DNA of 64,000 bases from Betaproteobacteria bacterium (GTDB lineage: Bacteria > Pseudomonadota > Gammaproteobacteria > Burkholderiales > Casimicrobiaceae). Positions 8,231 to 17,057 of the stretch are shown piece after piece (within the stretch, counting starts at the first letter, position 1; every line of letters starts with the position of its first letter). Under the pieces are notes generated by a model that saw only the letters and a list, made by a program, of their open reading frames with translations, was not told the origin of the DNA and made no database searches. The stretch lies in assembly GCA_029884335.1 (NCBI GenBank), contig JAOUIA010000011.1, positions 1 to 64,000 on the forward strand, written 5' to 3'. The translations under genes were made by a program, and so were the position numbers.

Positions 8231-9322
8231 TCAGAAGAAGTGGTATGCGCCGATCACCAGCCCCCGGAGCTTGAGGCCCGTGGGAGAGTCGTCGGCGTAG
8301 GGGTTGATGGCAAACGTGTAGGCGGCGTTGCGCTCGTTGTCGAGCCCCGTGAAGCCGGCGTAGAGGCTCGTGCGCGGCGACAGCGCGTAGGTGTAGGAGA
8401 CCTCGTACTGCCACGCGCCGCTGTCGGCCCCGGAGGCGAGGCCGCCGATGCGCACGCGCGGCGAGCCCTTGCCCTCGGCCGCGCGTCCGGCGAATGCGTA
8501 GATCGTGCCCGCGCCGAGCGGCACGGTGACGCTGCCGCCCCAGAAGTTGCGCGTGAGCCTTCCCTCGAACGTCTCGTAGCGCAGGTACTCGTAGACGCCG
8601 GCCACGCGTGCCGCGCCGAAGTTCCACGCGGCGCTCGCGGTGATCGCGTGATCGTCGAGGTCGGGGCCCCGCACCCGGCGGTTGAACTCGTAGGCGAAGC
8701 CTGCCTCGAGCGGGCCCCGGACCAGCGTCGCGCCCGCGCCGAACACGCCGGAGTTGTCCGCGTCCTCGCCCAGCGAGTACTGCACGCTGCCCTGCAGGCC
8801 GTCGAAGTCCGGGGAGTCGTAGCGCAGCGAGTTGGGCAGCCTGCGGTCGAAGCCGCCGCTGGTCTTGGCCACGCTGCCCTGCGCCCAGAGCGCCGCGGTC
8901 GACAGGATCGAGGTCGTCAGCGTCGGCGCGTTGCCGAAGATGGGCAGCACGTCGTCGTAGGGGGTGAGGAAGATGCCGGCCCGGACGCGGCCGAGGTCGC
9001 CCTCCAGCGCGACGTAGCTCTCGCGCGAGGCGAGCGCACCGCCGCCGGTGTCGGCCGCGAAGCCTGACTCGAGCTGCCAGGAAGCCAGCAGTCCGTTGCC
9101 GACGTACTCGGCTCCGCGCAGGCCGAAGCGCGAGGCGTTGGACGACAGGTGCTGCGAAGAGGGCGGGTCGCGGTCCGGCGCGCGCGCGTTCAGGAAGTCC
9201 AGCGAGAGGTGCAGCTGGCCGTAGACGAACGCGTTGACGCCGTCCGCGCGCGCGGGCGCGGTCGAGCCCAACGCCACGAGGGCGGCGAGGGCGAGTCCGG
9301 TGAAGTGCTTCCGCGGCGTCAC
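8231..9322 (-). CDS. Gram-negative porin (copy 2 of a tandem pair)
   Basis: An outer-membrane trimeric porin for passive diffusion of small solutes. Of 363 residues, the first 26 form a signal peptide cleaved near ARA-D. The mature part shows the porin landmarks: [22 protein letters not shown], the loop-3 region with [22 protein letters not shown], and a C-terminal phenylalanine (AYHFF), the outer-membrane insertion signal. Start is GTG. It is a diverged paralogue of the next gene upstream and lies downstream of that gene's terminator, so it probably has its own promoter in the 179-bp gap. Co-directional coq7 follows after 4 bases. Confidence 0.92.
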   Translation of the reverse strand: MTPRKHFTGLALAALVALGSTAPARADGVNAFVYGQLHLSLDFLNARAPDRDPPSSQHLSSNASRFGLRGAEYVGNGLLASWQLESGFAADTGGGALASRESYVALEGDLGRVRAGIFLTPYDDVLPIFGNAPTLTTSILSTAALWAQGSVAKTSGGFDRRLPNSLRYDSPDFDGLQGSVQYSLGEDADNSGVFGAGATLVRGPLEAGFAYEFNRRVRGPDLDDHAITASAAWNFGAARVAGVYEYLRYETFEGRLTRNFWGGSVTVPLGAGTIYAFAGRAAEGKGSPRVRIGGLASGADSGAWQYEVSYTYALSPRTSLYAGFTGLDNERNAAYTFAINPYADDSPTGLKLRGLVIGAYHFF

Positions 9323-9501
9323 GTTTTCGTCAGGCTGCGATGCGTCCGGTCGAGTCCGGATGTTACTTGATGCGCCAGGGATCGGCGGTCTCGAGGGGGC
9401 CGACCGGACCGTCTTCGCAGGCGAGGTGCGGGATCGGATCCGGCTGTCGTGTGCAGGCGCGCGGCTCCCGACGGCCCCGGGGCGAAGGCCGCGGCCACGC
9501 G

Positions 9502-9530
9502 AAAAAAAACGGGCGCCCGAGGGCGCCCGT
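9502..9530 (-). terminator. Intrinsic terminator of the first porin gene
   Basis: On the minus strand the 10-base stem ACGGGCGCCC (9530-9521) pairs with its complement at 9518-9509 and is followed by a run of eight U residues (9509-9502). It starts 28 bases after the stop codon of the porin at 9558-10670. Confidence 0.92.
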
Positions 9531-9557
9531 GAGGCTGTTGGTCCTGCCTTACGCGAA

Positions 9558-10670
9558 TCAGAAGTTGTGGACCGCGCCGATCGCGAAGCCGTTGTACGTC
9601 AGGCCGACGGGGCCGTTGGCGCCCGCAGGCGCCGCCACACCCTGGCGATACGAGCCGACCGAGTAGTTGTAGGCCGCGCGGCCGTCGTTGTCGAGGCGCG
9701 AATAGCCGAAGTAGACGGCCGTGCGCTTCGACAGCGGGTAGTTGTACGTCGCCGCGATCTGGTAGACGCCAGTGTCGCCACCGCCGGTGATGCCGCCGAT
9801 GTAGGTGGCCGAGTTGCCCTTCGCGTCGCGGCCCTGCTGGTAGGCGACGTGCCACGTGCCCGGACCCAGCGCGCCGTCGGCGAACACGCCCCACATGTCG
9901 CGCTTCAGGCTGCCCAGCGGCGTGTCGTAGTCGACGCGCTCCCACAGGCCGCCGACACGAACCGGGCCGAAATTCCAGGAACCGGTCACCGTGAACGCCC
10001 AGTCGTCGAGGCCGTCGGCGCGGACGTCGCGGTTCGCTTCGTACGCGAGGCCGCCCTGGAACGGGCCGTTGCGGTAGATGCCGGCCATCGACAGGATCCA
10101 CGCGTCGCGAGCGCTACCCGCACCCGCGTCGTCCCACAGCGAGATCTGGATGCCGCCCGTGAAGCCGGCGATGTTCGCCGTGTCGTAGCGCAGCGAGTTC
10201 GGCAGGCGGTCGTCGAACGTGCCGGTGCCCTTGCCGCCGCCGCCGTTGTTCGCCCAGATCGCGGTCGTCGACATGAGGCCGGTCAGGTACGCCGGGCCGT
10301 TGCCGAAGATGCCGTGCATGTCGTCGTACGGGGCCAGGAAGTTGCCGAAGCGAACCGTGCCCCAGCTGCCCTGGAAGCCGACGAACGAGTCGCGGCCGGC
10401 CAGCGCGCCGCCGCTCGCATCCCAGCCCACCGAGCCGTTCTCGAGCTGGAAGATGGCGTTGAGGCCACCACCGAGCGACTCGACGCCGCGGAGGCCGAAG
10501 CGCGACGAGTTCGAGGTCAGGCGCGTGACGTCCGGTGCGGAACCGCTGGCGCTGATGTACTCGAGGTCCAGGTTGACGCGACCGTACAGCGTCACGTTCG
10601 CGGTCTGCGCCTGCGCCATCGGCGCGGCCAGAAGGGCAGCGACGGCGACGGCGACGAGCTTCTTGTTCAT
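9558..10670 (-). CDS. Gram-negative porin (copy 1 of a tandem pair)
   Basis: A 370-residue outer-membrane porin. Signal peptide 1-21 ends at AQA-Q. The mature start ANVTLYGRVNLDLEYI is the classic first strand of Burkholderiales porins, followed by NSSRFGLRGVESLGGG, PYDDMHGIFGN in the constriction loop, [11 protein letters not shown] and a terminal phenylalanine (GAVHNF). It begins at an ATG behind a GAGAGA ribosome site. A strong intrinsic terminator directly follows, so this gene is probably transcribed alone and at high level. The long upstream region has two TTTGGCACAA repeats that could be regulatory. Confidence 0.95.
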   Translation of the reverse strand: MNKKLVAVAVAALLAAPMAQAQTANVTLYGRVNLDLEYISASGSAPDVTRLTSNSSRFGLRGVESLGGGLNAIFQLENGSVGWDASGGALAGRDSFVGFQGSWGTVRFGNFLAPYDDMHGIFGNGPAYLTGLMSTTAIWANNGGGGKGTGTFDDRLPNSLRYDTANIAGFTGGIQISLWDDAGAGSARDAWILSMAGIYRNGPFQGGLAYEANRDVRADGLDDWAFTVTGSWNFGPVRVGGLWERVDYDTPLGSLKRDMWGVFADGALGPGTWHVAYQQGRDAKGNSATYIGGITGGGDTGVYQIAATYNYPLSKRTAVYFGYSRLDNDGRAAYNYSVGSYRQGVAAPAGANGPVGLTYNGFAIGAVHNF

Positions 10671-10774
10671 GAAGTCTCTCCTCTGACGGATAGAATTGGC
10701 GAAGTGCGCGCGCGGTGTTCTGCCCCGTGCCCCGCCATCGAAGCCTTCTCAGGGAAGTCGAGAAGTTGAAGTGA

Positions 10775-10851
10775 TTGTGCCAAACGGCCCCTGCCCAAGG
10801 AAGCGGGATCGGCGCAAGCCTCCGGACGCCCCGCGCGCCTGTTGTGCCAAA
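10775..10851 (-). promoter_or_regulatory. Two direct repeats TTTGGCACAA upstream of the porin
   Basis: On the minus strand TTTGGCACAA occurs at 10784-10775 and 10851-10842, 67 bases apart. TGGCAC is the -24 half of a sigma-54 promoter. In the upstream copy a GC stands at the expected -12 distance; in the downstream copy the -12 GC is absent. They could be sigma-54 elements or sites for a porin regulator. Confidence 0.3.
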
Positions 10852-11002
10852 GCAACATGAACGGCTCGACGGGAAGCGCAGTCGCGCCGGACCCTCTTGG
10901 AAAGGGGCTTCCAACCCCATGATCGGGCAGGAAAACCTTGCGCGGCGGCGGCAATTCCGCGTCGCGGGCGCGGCGTGCCGCGATTTGGTGAGTTTCCTCT
11001 CG

Positions 11003-11031
11003 TTGGCGGGGTCCGTGTATACGCATATACA
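11003..11031 (+). promoter_or_regulatory. Sigma-70-type promoter of the WbpL/WbpM-like operon
   Basis: TTGGCG at 11003-11008 and TATACA at 11026-11031 are separated by 17 bases, in a short AT-rich island. Transcription would start near 11038, giving a leader of about 18 bases before the TTG start at 11056. This supports that unusual start. Confidence 0.6.
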
Positions 11032-11055
11032 TACGGTTCGGGCGGGGCGGGGCCT

Positions 11056-12027
11056 TTGACTCCGGCGATCTTCGTCGTGGCCGCGCTGGTCCTCTCCGCA
11101 GCGGTCGTCGCGCTGCTGCTGCGCGCGGCGCACCGCCTGCCGCACGCCCATCCCGGCGAACGCATGCTGCACGACCGCCCGGTGCCGCGGGTGGGCGGGC
11201 TCGCGATCCTCGCGGGCGCGCTGCCCGCCGCGGTGCTCGACCCGCCCCACCTGCCCGGCGCCGGCGCGGCGTGGCTCGCGTGCCTTGGCGCGGTCGCGAT
11301 CGTCTCGCTGGCCGACGACGTTCGCGGCGTGCCCGCACCCGTGCGGCTCGCGGTGCACGGCGCGGCAGCGGCCGTCGCCGCGTGGCTCGCGTTCGGCGCG
11401 ACGGCCGGGGCTCTCGTCGCGGCGCTGGCCGTCGCCTGGAGCGCGAACCTCTTCAACTTCATGGACGGCAGCGACGGCCTTGCGGGCGCCATGGCGCTGG
11501 CGGGATTCGGCGCCTACGCAGCCGTCGCCGCGCACGCGGGCGCGCCGTGGGTCGCCTGCGCGGCGGTCGCGGCCGCCACCGCGCCCTTCCTCGCCGCGAA
11601 CCTCCCGCCGGCGGCGATCTTCATGGGCGACGTGGGAGCGGTGCCGCTCGGCTTCGCCGCCGGCGCCGTCGGCGCGGCAGGTGTCGCCTCCGGGCTGTGG
11701 CCGGCGTGGTTCCCGCTGCTCGCGTTCCTTCCCTTCGTCGCCGACGCGACCGTGACGCTCGCGCTGCGCGCGCTCGCCGGCGAGCGCGTGTGGCAGGCGC
11801 ACCGCAGCCACTTCTACCAGCGGCTCAACCTCGCGGGCTTCGGTCACCGCGGCACGCTTGCGGCCTACGCCGCCGCGATGCTCGCCTGCGCGCTCGTCGC
11901 CGTGGCGTGCGCCACGCGGTGGCCCGGGCATGGGTGGGCGGCGCTGGCGGCGGCCGCGCTGCTGCACGCGATCGGCTTCCTGGCGATCGACTATCATGCG
12001 CGGAGCAAAGCGCGCGGAACGCGATGA
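11056..12027 (+). CDS. MraY/WecA/WbpL-type undecaprenyl-phosphate sugar-1-phosphate transferase
   Basis: A polytopic inner-membrane enzyme (323 residues, about ten hydrophobic segments) of glycosyltransferase family 4. Members load a HexNAc-1-phosphate onto undecaprenyl phosphate to start O-antigen or capsule synthesis. Family motifs are clear: VPRVGGLAI, the magnesium site SLADDVRG, NLFNFMDGSDGLAG, FMGDVGAVPLG and the cytoplasmic HRSHFYQRL with the conserved histidine. No ATG or GTG in frame leaves the first membrane helix intact except a TTG at 11056, which sits 25 bases behind a good promoter. The stop overlaps the next start (ATGA). The neighbour is WbpM-like, as in Pseudomonas aeruginosa wbpL-wbpM, so N-acetylfucosamine-type precursors are plausible. 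Confidence 0.85.
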   Translation: MTPAIFVVAALVLSAAVVALLLRAAHRLPHAHPGERMLHDRPVPRVGGLAILAGALPAAVLDPPHLPGAGAAWLACLGAVAIVSLADDVRGVPAPVRLAVHGAAAAVAAWLAFGATAGALVAALAVAWSANLFNFMDGSDGLAGAMALAGFGAYAAVAAHAGAPWVACAAVAAATAPFLAANLPPAAIFMGDVGAVPLGFAAGAVGAAGVASGLWPAWFPLLAFLPFVADATVTLALRALAGERVWQAHRSHFYQRLNLAGFGHRGTLAAYAAAMLACALVAVACATRWPGHGWAALAAAALLHAIGFLAIDYHARSKARGTR

Positions 12028-13931
12028 AAGCGGTGTCCAACTGGCGCGCCTGGCTCGCGTTCGCCCACGACGTCGTGGCCGCCGCGGTCGCCTGGGCGTC
12101 GATCTACTGGCTGCGGGCCACGCTCGACGCCGACCTGCCCTGGCGCGGCGAGATGCTCGCCTCGCTCGCGCTGATCCTGCCGCTGCAGGCGACGATCTTC
12201 CTCATCTTCGGCCTCTACCGGGGCCTGTGGCGCTTCGCCAGCCTGGTGGACCTCAAGCGCATCGTGCTCGCGGCAGCGCTGGGCGCGGTGCTGATCCCGC
12301 TGGTGCTGATGATGCTGCGGCTCGAGACGATCGTGCCGCGCAGCGTGCTGATCCTCTACCCGCTCGTGCTGATCTTCCTGATGGCGGGCAGCCGCTTCGC
12401 CTACCGCATCTGGAAGGAGCACCGCCTCTACTCGCCGCTTGCCGCGCTCGGCGAGCCGGTGCTCGTCGTCGGCGCCGGCGACGCCGGAGCGCGGCTCACG
12501 AAGGAGCTCGAGCGCAGCCGGCAGTGGCGGGTGGTCGGCCTGCTCGACGACGACCCCGGCAAGCGCGGCCGGCGACTGCGCGACGTCGCGGTGGTCGGGC
12601 CGATCGCCGAGCTCTCCCGCTGGGCCGACCACTACGGCGTGCGCAAGGTGATCATCGCGCTGCCGTCGACCAACCACGTCGTGCGCCGCCGCGTCGCCGA
12701 GCTCTGCGCGAAGGCGGGCGTCGAGGCGCTCACCGTCCCCTCCTACGAGGACCTGATCAGCGGCCGCTCGGCGCTCTCCGCGATCCGCAACGTCGAGCTC
12801 GACGACCTCCTCGGCCGCGACCCCGTCGTGCTCGACAACGAGGGGCTGGCCGAGTGGCTGGGCAACCGCGTGGTCATGGTCACGGGCGCCGGCGGCTCGA
12901 TCGGCTCGGAGCTCTGCAGGCAGATCGCGCGCTTCCGGCCGGCCAAGCTCGTGCTGTTCGACGTCTCGGAGGCTGCGCTCTACGAGATCGTCACGGCGCT
13001 CGACGACGCGTTCCCGCTGCTGCCGGTGGCGAGCGTGGTCGGCGACGTCAAGCACGCGGCGCTCGTCGAGGACGTCCTTGCCCGCGAGCGGCCGCAGGCG
13101 ATCATCCACGCCGCGGCGTACAAGCACGTGCCGCTGATGGAGGAGGCCAACGCCTGGCAGGCGGTGCGCAACAACGCCTGGGGAACCTGGGTGCTGGCCC
13201 GGGCGGCGGTCGCGGCGAAGGTCGAGAAGTTCGTCCTCGTGTCCACCGACAAGGCGGTCAACCCGACCTCGGTGATGGGGGCGTCCAAGCGCATGGCCGA
13301 GCTCGTCTGCCAGCAGCTCGCCGGCGGCCCCACGCAGTTCGTCATCGTGCGCTTCGGCAACGTGTTCGGCAGCGCAGGCAGCGTGATCCCGCGCTTCGCC
13401 GAGCAGATCGCGCGCGGCGGCCCGGTCACGGTCACGCACCCCGAGATCACGCGCTTCTTCATGTCGATCCCGGAGGCCACGCAGCTCCTGCTGCAGGCCG
13501 GGCTGCAGGGGGCGAGCGGCGAGATCCTCGTGCTCGACATGGGCGAGCCGGTGCGCATCGTCGACCTCGCGCGCGACATGATCAAGCTCTCCGGCGCCGA
13601 TCCCGAGCGCATCGACGTCGTGTTCACCGGCCTGCGCCCCGGCGAGAAGCTGTTCGAGGAGCCGCTCGCCTCGGACGAGGCCATGAAGCCCACGCGGCAC
13701 CCGAAGCTGTTCGTGGCGAGCGTGCGCGAGGCGAACGAGGACACCGTGCGGCAGATGGTGGCTTGGTGCGAGCGCGACCGCCCCGCCGACGAGGCCGAGG
13801 TGCGCGCGCGCCTCGCGGCGTGGATTCCCGAGTACGCTCCGCCTGCCGGCGCGCCGGTCGCGCCGCTGCCCACCGGCAGTGCCGACGACGCCCACGCGCC
13901 GGTGCCGCTGCGCGCGCCCCGACGGCAATAG
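12024..13931 (+). CDS. WbpM/CapD-type membrane-bound nucleoside-diphosphate sugar epimerase/dehydratase
   Basis: The 635-residue protein has four membrane helices in the first 115 residues, a first Rossmann domain starting at VLVVGAGDAGARL (about 148), and a catalytic SDR domain with TGAGGSIGSE at 287-296. The active-site segment is SVMGASKRMAEL, the SMK-type triad of 4,6-dehydratases such as WbpM and FlaA1 in which methionine replaces the usual tyrosine. Such enzymes convert UDP-GlcNAc to UDP-4-keto-6-deoxy sugars at the inner membrane. The ATG overlaps the stop of the transferase gene, so the two are coupled. The acidic and proline-rich last 35 residues look disordered. Confidence 0.93.
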   Translation: MKAVSNWRAWLAFAHDVVAAAVAWASIYWLRATLDADLPWRGEMLASLALILPLQATIFLIFGLYRGLWRFASLVDLKRIVLAAALGAVLIPLVLMMLRLETIVPRSVLILYPLVLIFLMAGSRFAYRIWKEHRLYSPLAALGEPVLVVGAGDAGARLTKELERSRQWRVVGLLDDDPGKRGRRLRDVAVVGPIAELSRWADHYGVRKVIIALPSTNHVVRRRVAELCAKAGVEALTVPSYEDLISGRSALSAIRNVELDDLLGRDPVVLDNEGLAEWLGNRVVMVTGAGGSIGSELCRQIARFRPAKLVLFDVSEAALYEIVTALDDAFPLLPVASVVGDVKHAALVEDVLARERPQAIIHAAAYKHVPLMEEANAWQAVRNNAWGTWVLARAAVAAKVEKFVLVSTDKAVNPTSVMGASKRMAELVCQQLAGGPTQFVIVRFGNVFGSAGSVIPRFAEQIARGGPVTVTHPEITRFFMSIPEATQLLLQAGLQGASGEILVLDMGEPVRIVDLARDMIKLSGADPERIDVVFTGLRPGEKLFEEPLASDEAMKPTRHPKLFVASVREANEDTVRQMVAWCERDRPADEAEVRARLAAWIPEYAPPAGAPVAPLPTGSADDAHAPVPLRAPRRQ

Positions 13932-13949
13932 GTCGGGCTCGAAGGCCTG

Positions 13950-15197
13950 CTACGTGTCCGGAGGCGTCCGGACACGCAGCTCGCGCTCGCGCAGCACCGC
14001 CGCGCCGAGCAGCGTCGCGTGGACGGCGAACAGGAGCTTCGCGTTGGCGCGGAAGAAGAAGTCGTCGGTCAGGTTCTTGACCACGAACGCGGCGAGCACG
14101 GCGAGGCCGAGCGCGCCCAGGCGCCGCAGCGTGTCGTCGTTGCTGCGCACCATGCCGGTGTAGCGCGCTGCCAGCGCGCCGAGCAGCGTCACGAGCAGCG
14201 CGAGGCCCACCGCGCCCGTCTGCAGCGCCTGGCTCACGAACATGTTGTGGGCGTGCGTGAGCAGGTAGTCGCCGGTGTCCGCGCGCAGCTCGTCCTTGAG
14301 GATCAGGCGACCGTAGCCGTAGCCGGTGAGCGGCCGCTCGCGAAGTCGCTCCGCGGCGTGGCGCCAGATGGCGAGCCGCGGGTCGCGCGCGAGCGTCTCT
14401 CCGACGGTGGTCCGCGGCGGATAGACCTCGCGCGCGCGGTCGCGCATCGCGTCGGCGAACAGCGCGCCGAACGCTGCAAGGGCCAGCGCAGCGACGAGCG
14501 CGGCGCGAGCGCGCGAGCCGCTGCGCGGCGCGGCGACGGCGAGCACGACGACCGCGGCGCCGAACGCGAGCCACACGATGCGGTTGTCCGTGAGCCGCGC
14601 CGTGACGACGACGAGCGCGAGCACCAGCGCGCCGGCGGCCGGCGCCGTCCAGCGCGCGTTCCAGCCGAGCGGAGGCGGCCAGGCGAGCAGCAGCAGCAGC
14701 GGCGCCACCGTCGCGAGGTAGGTGGAGTACGCGGCCACGCCCATGTGCGCGAGGCGGGCGTTCCAGCCGACCGGCGAGAGCGCGAAGCCGGCGGCGAGCG
14801 CGGGCCAGAACGCGAGCCCCGCGAGCATCGCCGCGAGCAGCACCCGCGACGCTCCGGCGAGCGTCGCGACGTAGAACGCGATCGCCGTGAGCGCGCCCCA
14901 CGCGAGCTCGCTCCTGAGCTCGGAGAGCGTGAGCGCGGGATCGATCGACCAGGCGCAGGAGGCTGCCGCCCAGAGGGACCATGCGGCGAACGCGCCGACG
15001 ATCGCGCGGCCGGGAGAAGCCAGACGCGGCGCGCCGCCTCGCAGGGCGGCGGACGCGAGCGCGAGCGCGAGGAGGGCGGCCGCGCCGAACGCGAGCGAGC
15101 GCCAGAAGGAGATCGCGTTGGACGGCAGCAGCGCGACGTAGGCGGCGGCCGCAACGGCGAGCCCGCGGCGGCAGCGGTCGAGCAGTGCGGGCTTCAT
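13950..15197 (-). CDS. O-antigen ligase family protein (WaaL/Wzy_C)
   Basis: A polytopic membrane protein of 415 residues with at least ten hydrophobic segments. The long periplasmic loop contains RERPLTGYGYGRL and THAHNMFVSQALQTG; the HxHN-type motif there is characteristic of Wzy_C/O-antigen ligases that transfer undecaprenyl-linked glycans to lipid A-core. The large loop and the following DDFFFRANAK are also typical. It starts at an ATG (15197) 24 bases behind a TACAAT hexamer and is divergent from the glycosyltransferase gene at 15382. A function as Wzy polymerase cannot be excluded from sequence alone. Confidence 0.85.
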   Translation of the reverse strand: MKPALLDRCRRGLAVAAAAYVALLPSNAISFWRSLAFGAAALLALALASAALRGGAPRLASPGRAIVGAFAAWSLWAAASCAWSIDPALTLSELRSELAWGALTAIAFYVATLAGASRVLLAAMLAGLAFWPALAAGFALSPVGWNARLAHMGVAAYSTYLATVAPLLLLLAWPPPLGWNARWTAPAAGALVLALVVVTARLTDNRIVWLAFGAAVVVLAVAAPRSGSRARAALVAALALAAFGALFADAMRDRAREVYPPRTTVGETLARDPRLAIWRHAAERLRERPLTGYGYGRLILKDELRADTGDYLLTHAHNMFVSQALQTGAVGLALLVTLLGALAARYTGMVRSNDDTLRRLGALGLAVLAAFVVKNLTDDFFFRANAKLLFAVHATLLGAAVLRERELRVRTPPDT

Positions 15198-15220
15198 CGG
15201 CGGCGCCAGAGGGGCGGCCG

Positions 15221-15269
15221 ATTGTACCGGAGCGCAACGCCGGGCGCCGCGCGCGCGACCTGCTAAAGT
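15221..15269. promoter_or_regulatory. Divergent -10 elements between ligase and glycosyltransferase genes
   Basis: Minus strand: TACAAT at 15226-15221, 24 bases from the ligase ATG. Plus strand: TGCTAAAGT at 15261-15269, an extended -10 (TGn plus TAAAGT) with a leader of about 105 bases to the start at 15382. Neither has a good -35. Confidence 0.4.
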
Positions 15270-15381
15270 GTCGGCCGCCGCCGGATCCGGGCGCGCGCAA
15301 GGCCGCCTGCCCGCACGAGCGGCCGTCGCGGCGATCCCGCCGCGGACCGCTTCCCATCCCAGCCCGCAGCGCCTCCGGTCC

Positions 15382-16473
15382 ATGCCCACGCTCACGTTCG
15401 TCGCCGGCACCCGCTGCGCGGCCTGGAGCGATCTCGACGCGTGGTCCGACGACGACATCGACCGCAACGCGGTGCGCTTCCGCAGCGGCATCGACGTGTG
15501 GATCGTCCAGACCTACCTGCACGTGCGCGACGCGCTCGCCGCGGAGGGCTGGAGCGTGTCGCTCGTGCCCGACTTCGTGCCCGGGTCGATCGCGGTGGCG
15601 CACTGGGACGAACTGCACCGGCTGCGCTGGCGCGCGCCGCTCGCCTACCTCATCGGCGTGCGCGCCGACCGGCCGCCGCTGTGCGTCGCGGACAAGGTGG
15701 TGCGGCAGAACACGCTGGTGCCCGACGACGCGCACCAGGTCGGCATCCCGCTGTGGCCGCAGCCCGGCATCAAGGCGCGCCGGCCCGAGCGCGGCGACCG
15801 CGTCCGCCGCATCGGTTACTTCGGCCGGCTGGCGATGGAGCCGCGGTTCTTCTCCGACCCCGCGTTCCACGCCGAGATCGCCGCGCTCGGCCTCGAGTTC
15901 GTGCCGAGCGAGCACGACTGGCAGGACTACCGCGACGTCGACGTCGTGATCGCGTTCCGCACGGCGCCGCCGTCCGTGCTGCGCCACAAGCCGGTGACGA
16001 AGCTCTCCAATGCGTGGCTGGCCGGCGTGCCGGCAATCGTCGGCCCCGAGCCCGCGTACCTGCAGCTGCGGCGCGACGAGTACGACATGTGCGTGGCCGA
16101 CGACGCGGCCGGCGTGCTCGCTGCGCTCACGCGCCTCACCCGCGAGCCCGGCTTCTATCCGGCGATGCGCGCCCGCGCGGCGGCGCGGGCGCCCGAGTTC
16201 GACGTGCCGGCGATCCGCTCGCGCTGGCTCGATTTCTTCCGCGAGCGCGTCGCGCCGGCGTTCGCGCAGTGGCAGGCGCGCCACGACTCGCCGCTCGCGC
16301 GCTACCCGTGGTACTTCCGGCAGCTTCTCGCCGAGCGCCTCGCGGCGAAGCGCTACCGCGCGCAGGCCCGCGGGGAACAGCAGGCGATGGGCGCGCACGC
16401 CTCGGCGCCCGCCGCCGGGCTCGCGACCATCGACGCCAGGACTCAGACGCCCGCGCGCCCGCCCCTGAGGTAG
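15382..16473 (+). CDS. Putative glycosyltransferase of the LPS cluster (GT-B-like)
   Basis: A 363-residue cytoplasmic protein without signal peptide. The C-terminal half contains [25 protein letters not shown] (about 195-220), a pattern of GT-B glycosyltransferases in which a Lys/Asn-rich loop and a Glu-Pro pair bind the nucleotide sugar. The centre has [15 protein letters not shown], the usual start of the second Rossmann domain. It lacks a recognisable E-x7-E motif, so it is not a standard GT4 enzyme. I used the ATG at 15382, where a natural beta-strand (PTLTFVAG) begins; an in-frame start at 15268 would add a low-complexity leader. Its last 31 bases overlap the convergent DUF4254 gene. The acceptor is unknown. 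Confidence 0.7.
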   Translation: MPTLTFVAGTRCAAWSDLDAWSDDDIDRNAVRFRSGIDVWIVQTYLHVRDALAAEGWSVSLVPDFVPGSIAVAHWDELHRLRWRAPLAYLIGVRADRPPLCVADKVVRQNTLVPDDAHQVGIPLWPQPGIKARRPERGDRVRRIGYFGRLAMEPRFFSDPAFHAEIAALGLEFVPSEHDWQDYRDVDVVIAFRTAPPSVLRHKPVTKLSNAWLAGVPAIVGPEPAYLQLRRDEYDMCVADDAAGVLAALTRLTREPGFYPAMRARAAARAPEFDVPAIRSRWLDFFRERVAPAFAQWQARHDSPLARYPWYFRQLLAERLAAKRYRAQARGEQQAMGAHASAPAAGLATIDARTQTPARPPLR

Positions 16474-17057
16474 GGGTTGAGGCCGGGGTCGTTGTACATC
16501 TTGAACTGCCGGTAGACGCGCCAGTACGCGCGGCCGGCGGCCGCCGCGGCGAGCAGCGCGTCGTAGCAGCGCGCGAGGTCCTCGCGCTGCAGCGCGAGCC
16601 GCGCGAGCTTCGCCTCGCAGGCCGCGCGGTGCTCCGCGGTCGCGCCGGCGGCGTGCGCGGCGAGCCCCATGTGGTGCAACCGCAGCGAGAGGATCGACAG
16701 GCGGTCGGCCATCGAGCCCGCGGTCTCCGAGTTGTGCCACGCGCCGGCGGCGGGCGCGACCCCGGCCAGCCGCGCGAGCAGCGCCTCGTCGATGCGCTCG
16801 ATTGCGTCGTTGCGCGCCTGGTTGTGGCGGTCGATCGCGCGCTTGGCGGCGACGATGTCGGCGTCGGGCACGTCGGTGCGCCGCGCCCGGTCCTCGGCGT
16901 CCCACAGCAGGACGTTGCGCCGGTGGTTCTCCTCGATCGCCGCCCACGCGCCTTCGGCGTGAGCCGCCGAGCGCGTCGCGAAGCCGGCGTCGGCCACGCC
17001 GGCGTCGTGGAATGCCACGAGGACGGTCGCGCGAACGTCGGCGAACGACGCGCTCAC
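16443..17057 (-). CDS. DUF4254 domain-containing protein
   Basis: A 204-residue, all-helical, cytoplasmic protein of unknown function. It shows the DUF4254 signatures: [19 protein letters not shown] near 40-60, [18 protein letters not shown] near 80-97, and [22 protein letters not shown] near 108-130. The many conserved Asn, Glu, Arg and His residues suggest binding of a charged ligand. Family members commonly occur within LPS or glycosyltransferase clusters. Here the GTG start overlaps the stop of a GT4 glycosyltransferase (GTGA), so the two are made together, which ties it to LPS assembly. Its 3' end overlaps the convergent glycosyltransferase gene by 31 bases. Confidence 0.85.
   Translation of the reverse strand: MSASFADVRATVLVAFHDAGVADAGFATRSAAHAEGAWAAIEENHRRNVLLWDAEDRARRTDVPDADIVAAKRAIDRHNQARNDAIERIDEALLARLAGVAPAAGAWHNSETAGSMADRLSILSLRLHHMGLAAHAAGATAEHRAACEAKLARLALQREDLARCYDALLAAAAAGRAYWRVYRQFKMYNDPGLNPYLRGGRAGV

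Larger units (their letters stand above)
10671..11055. other. 385-bp divergent intergenic region (porin / WbpL-like gene)
   Basis: No gene is supported here. It holds the upstream region of the porin (minus strand) and, at its right end, the promoter of the WbpL-like gene (plus strand). Two TTTGGCACAA direct repeats are listed separately. The remainder shows no convincing structure. Confidence 0.6.
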
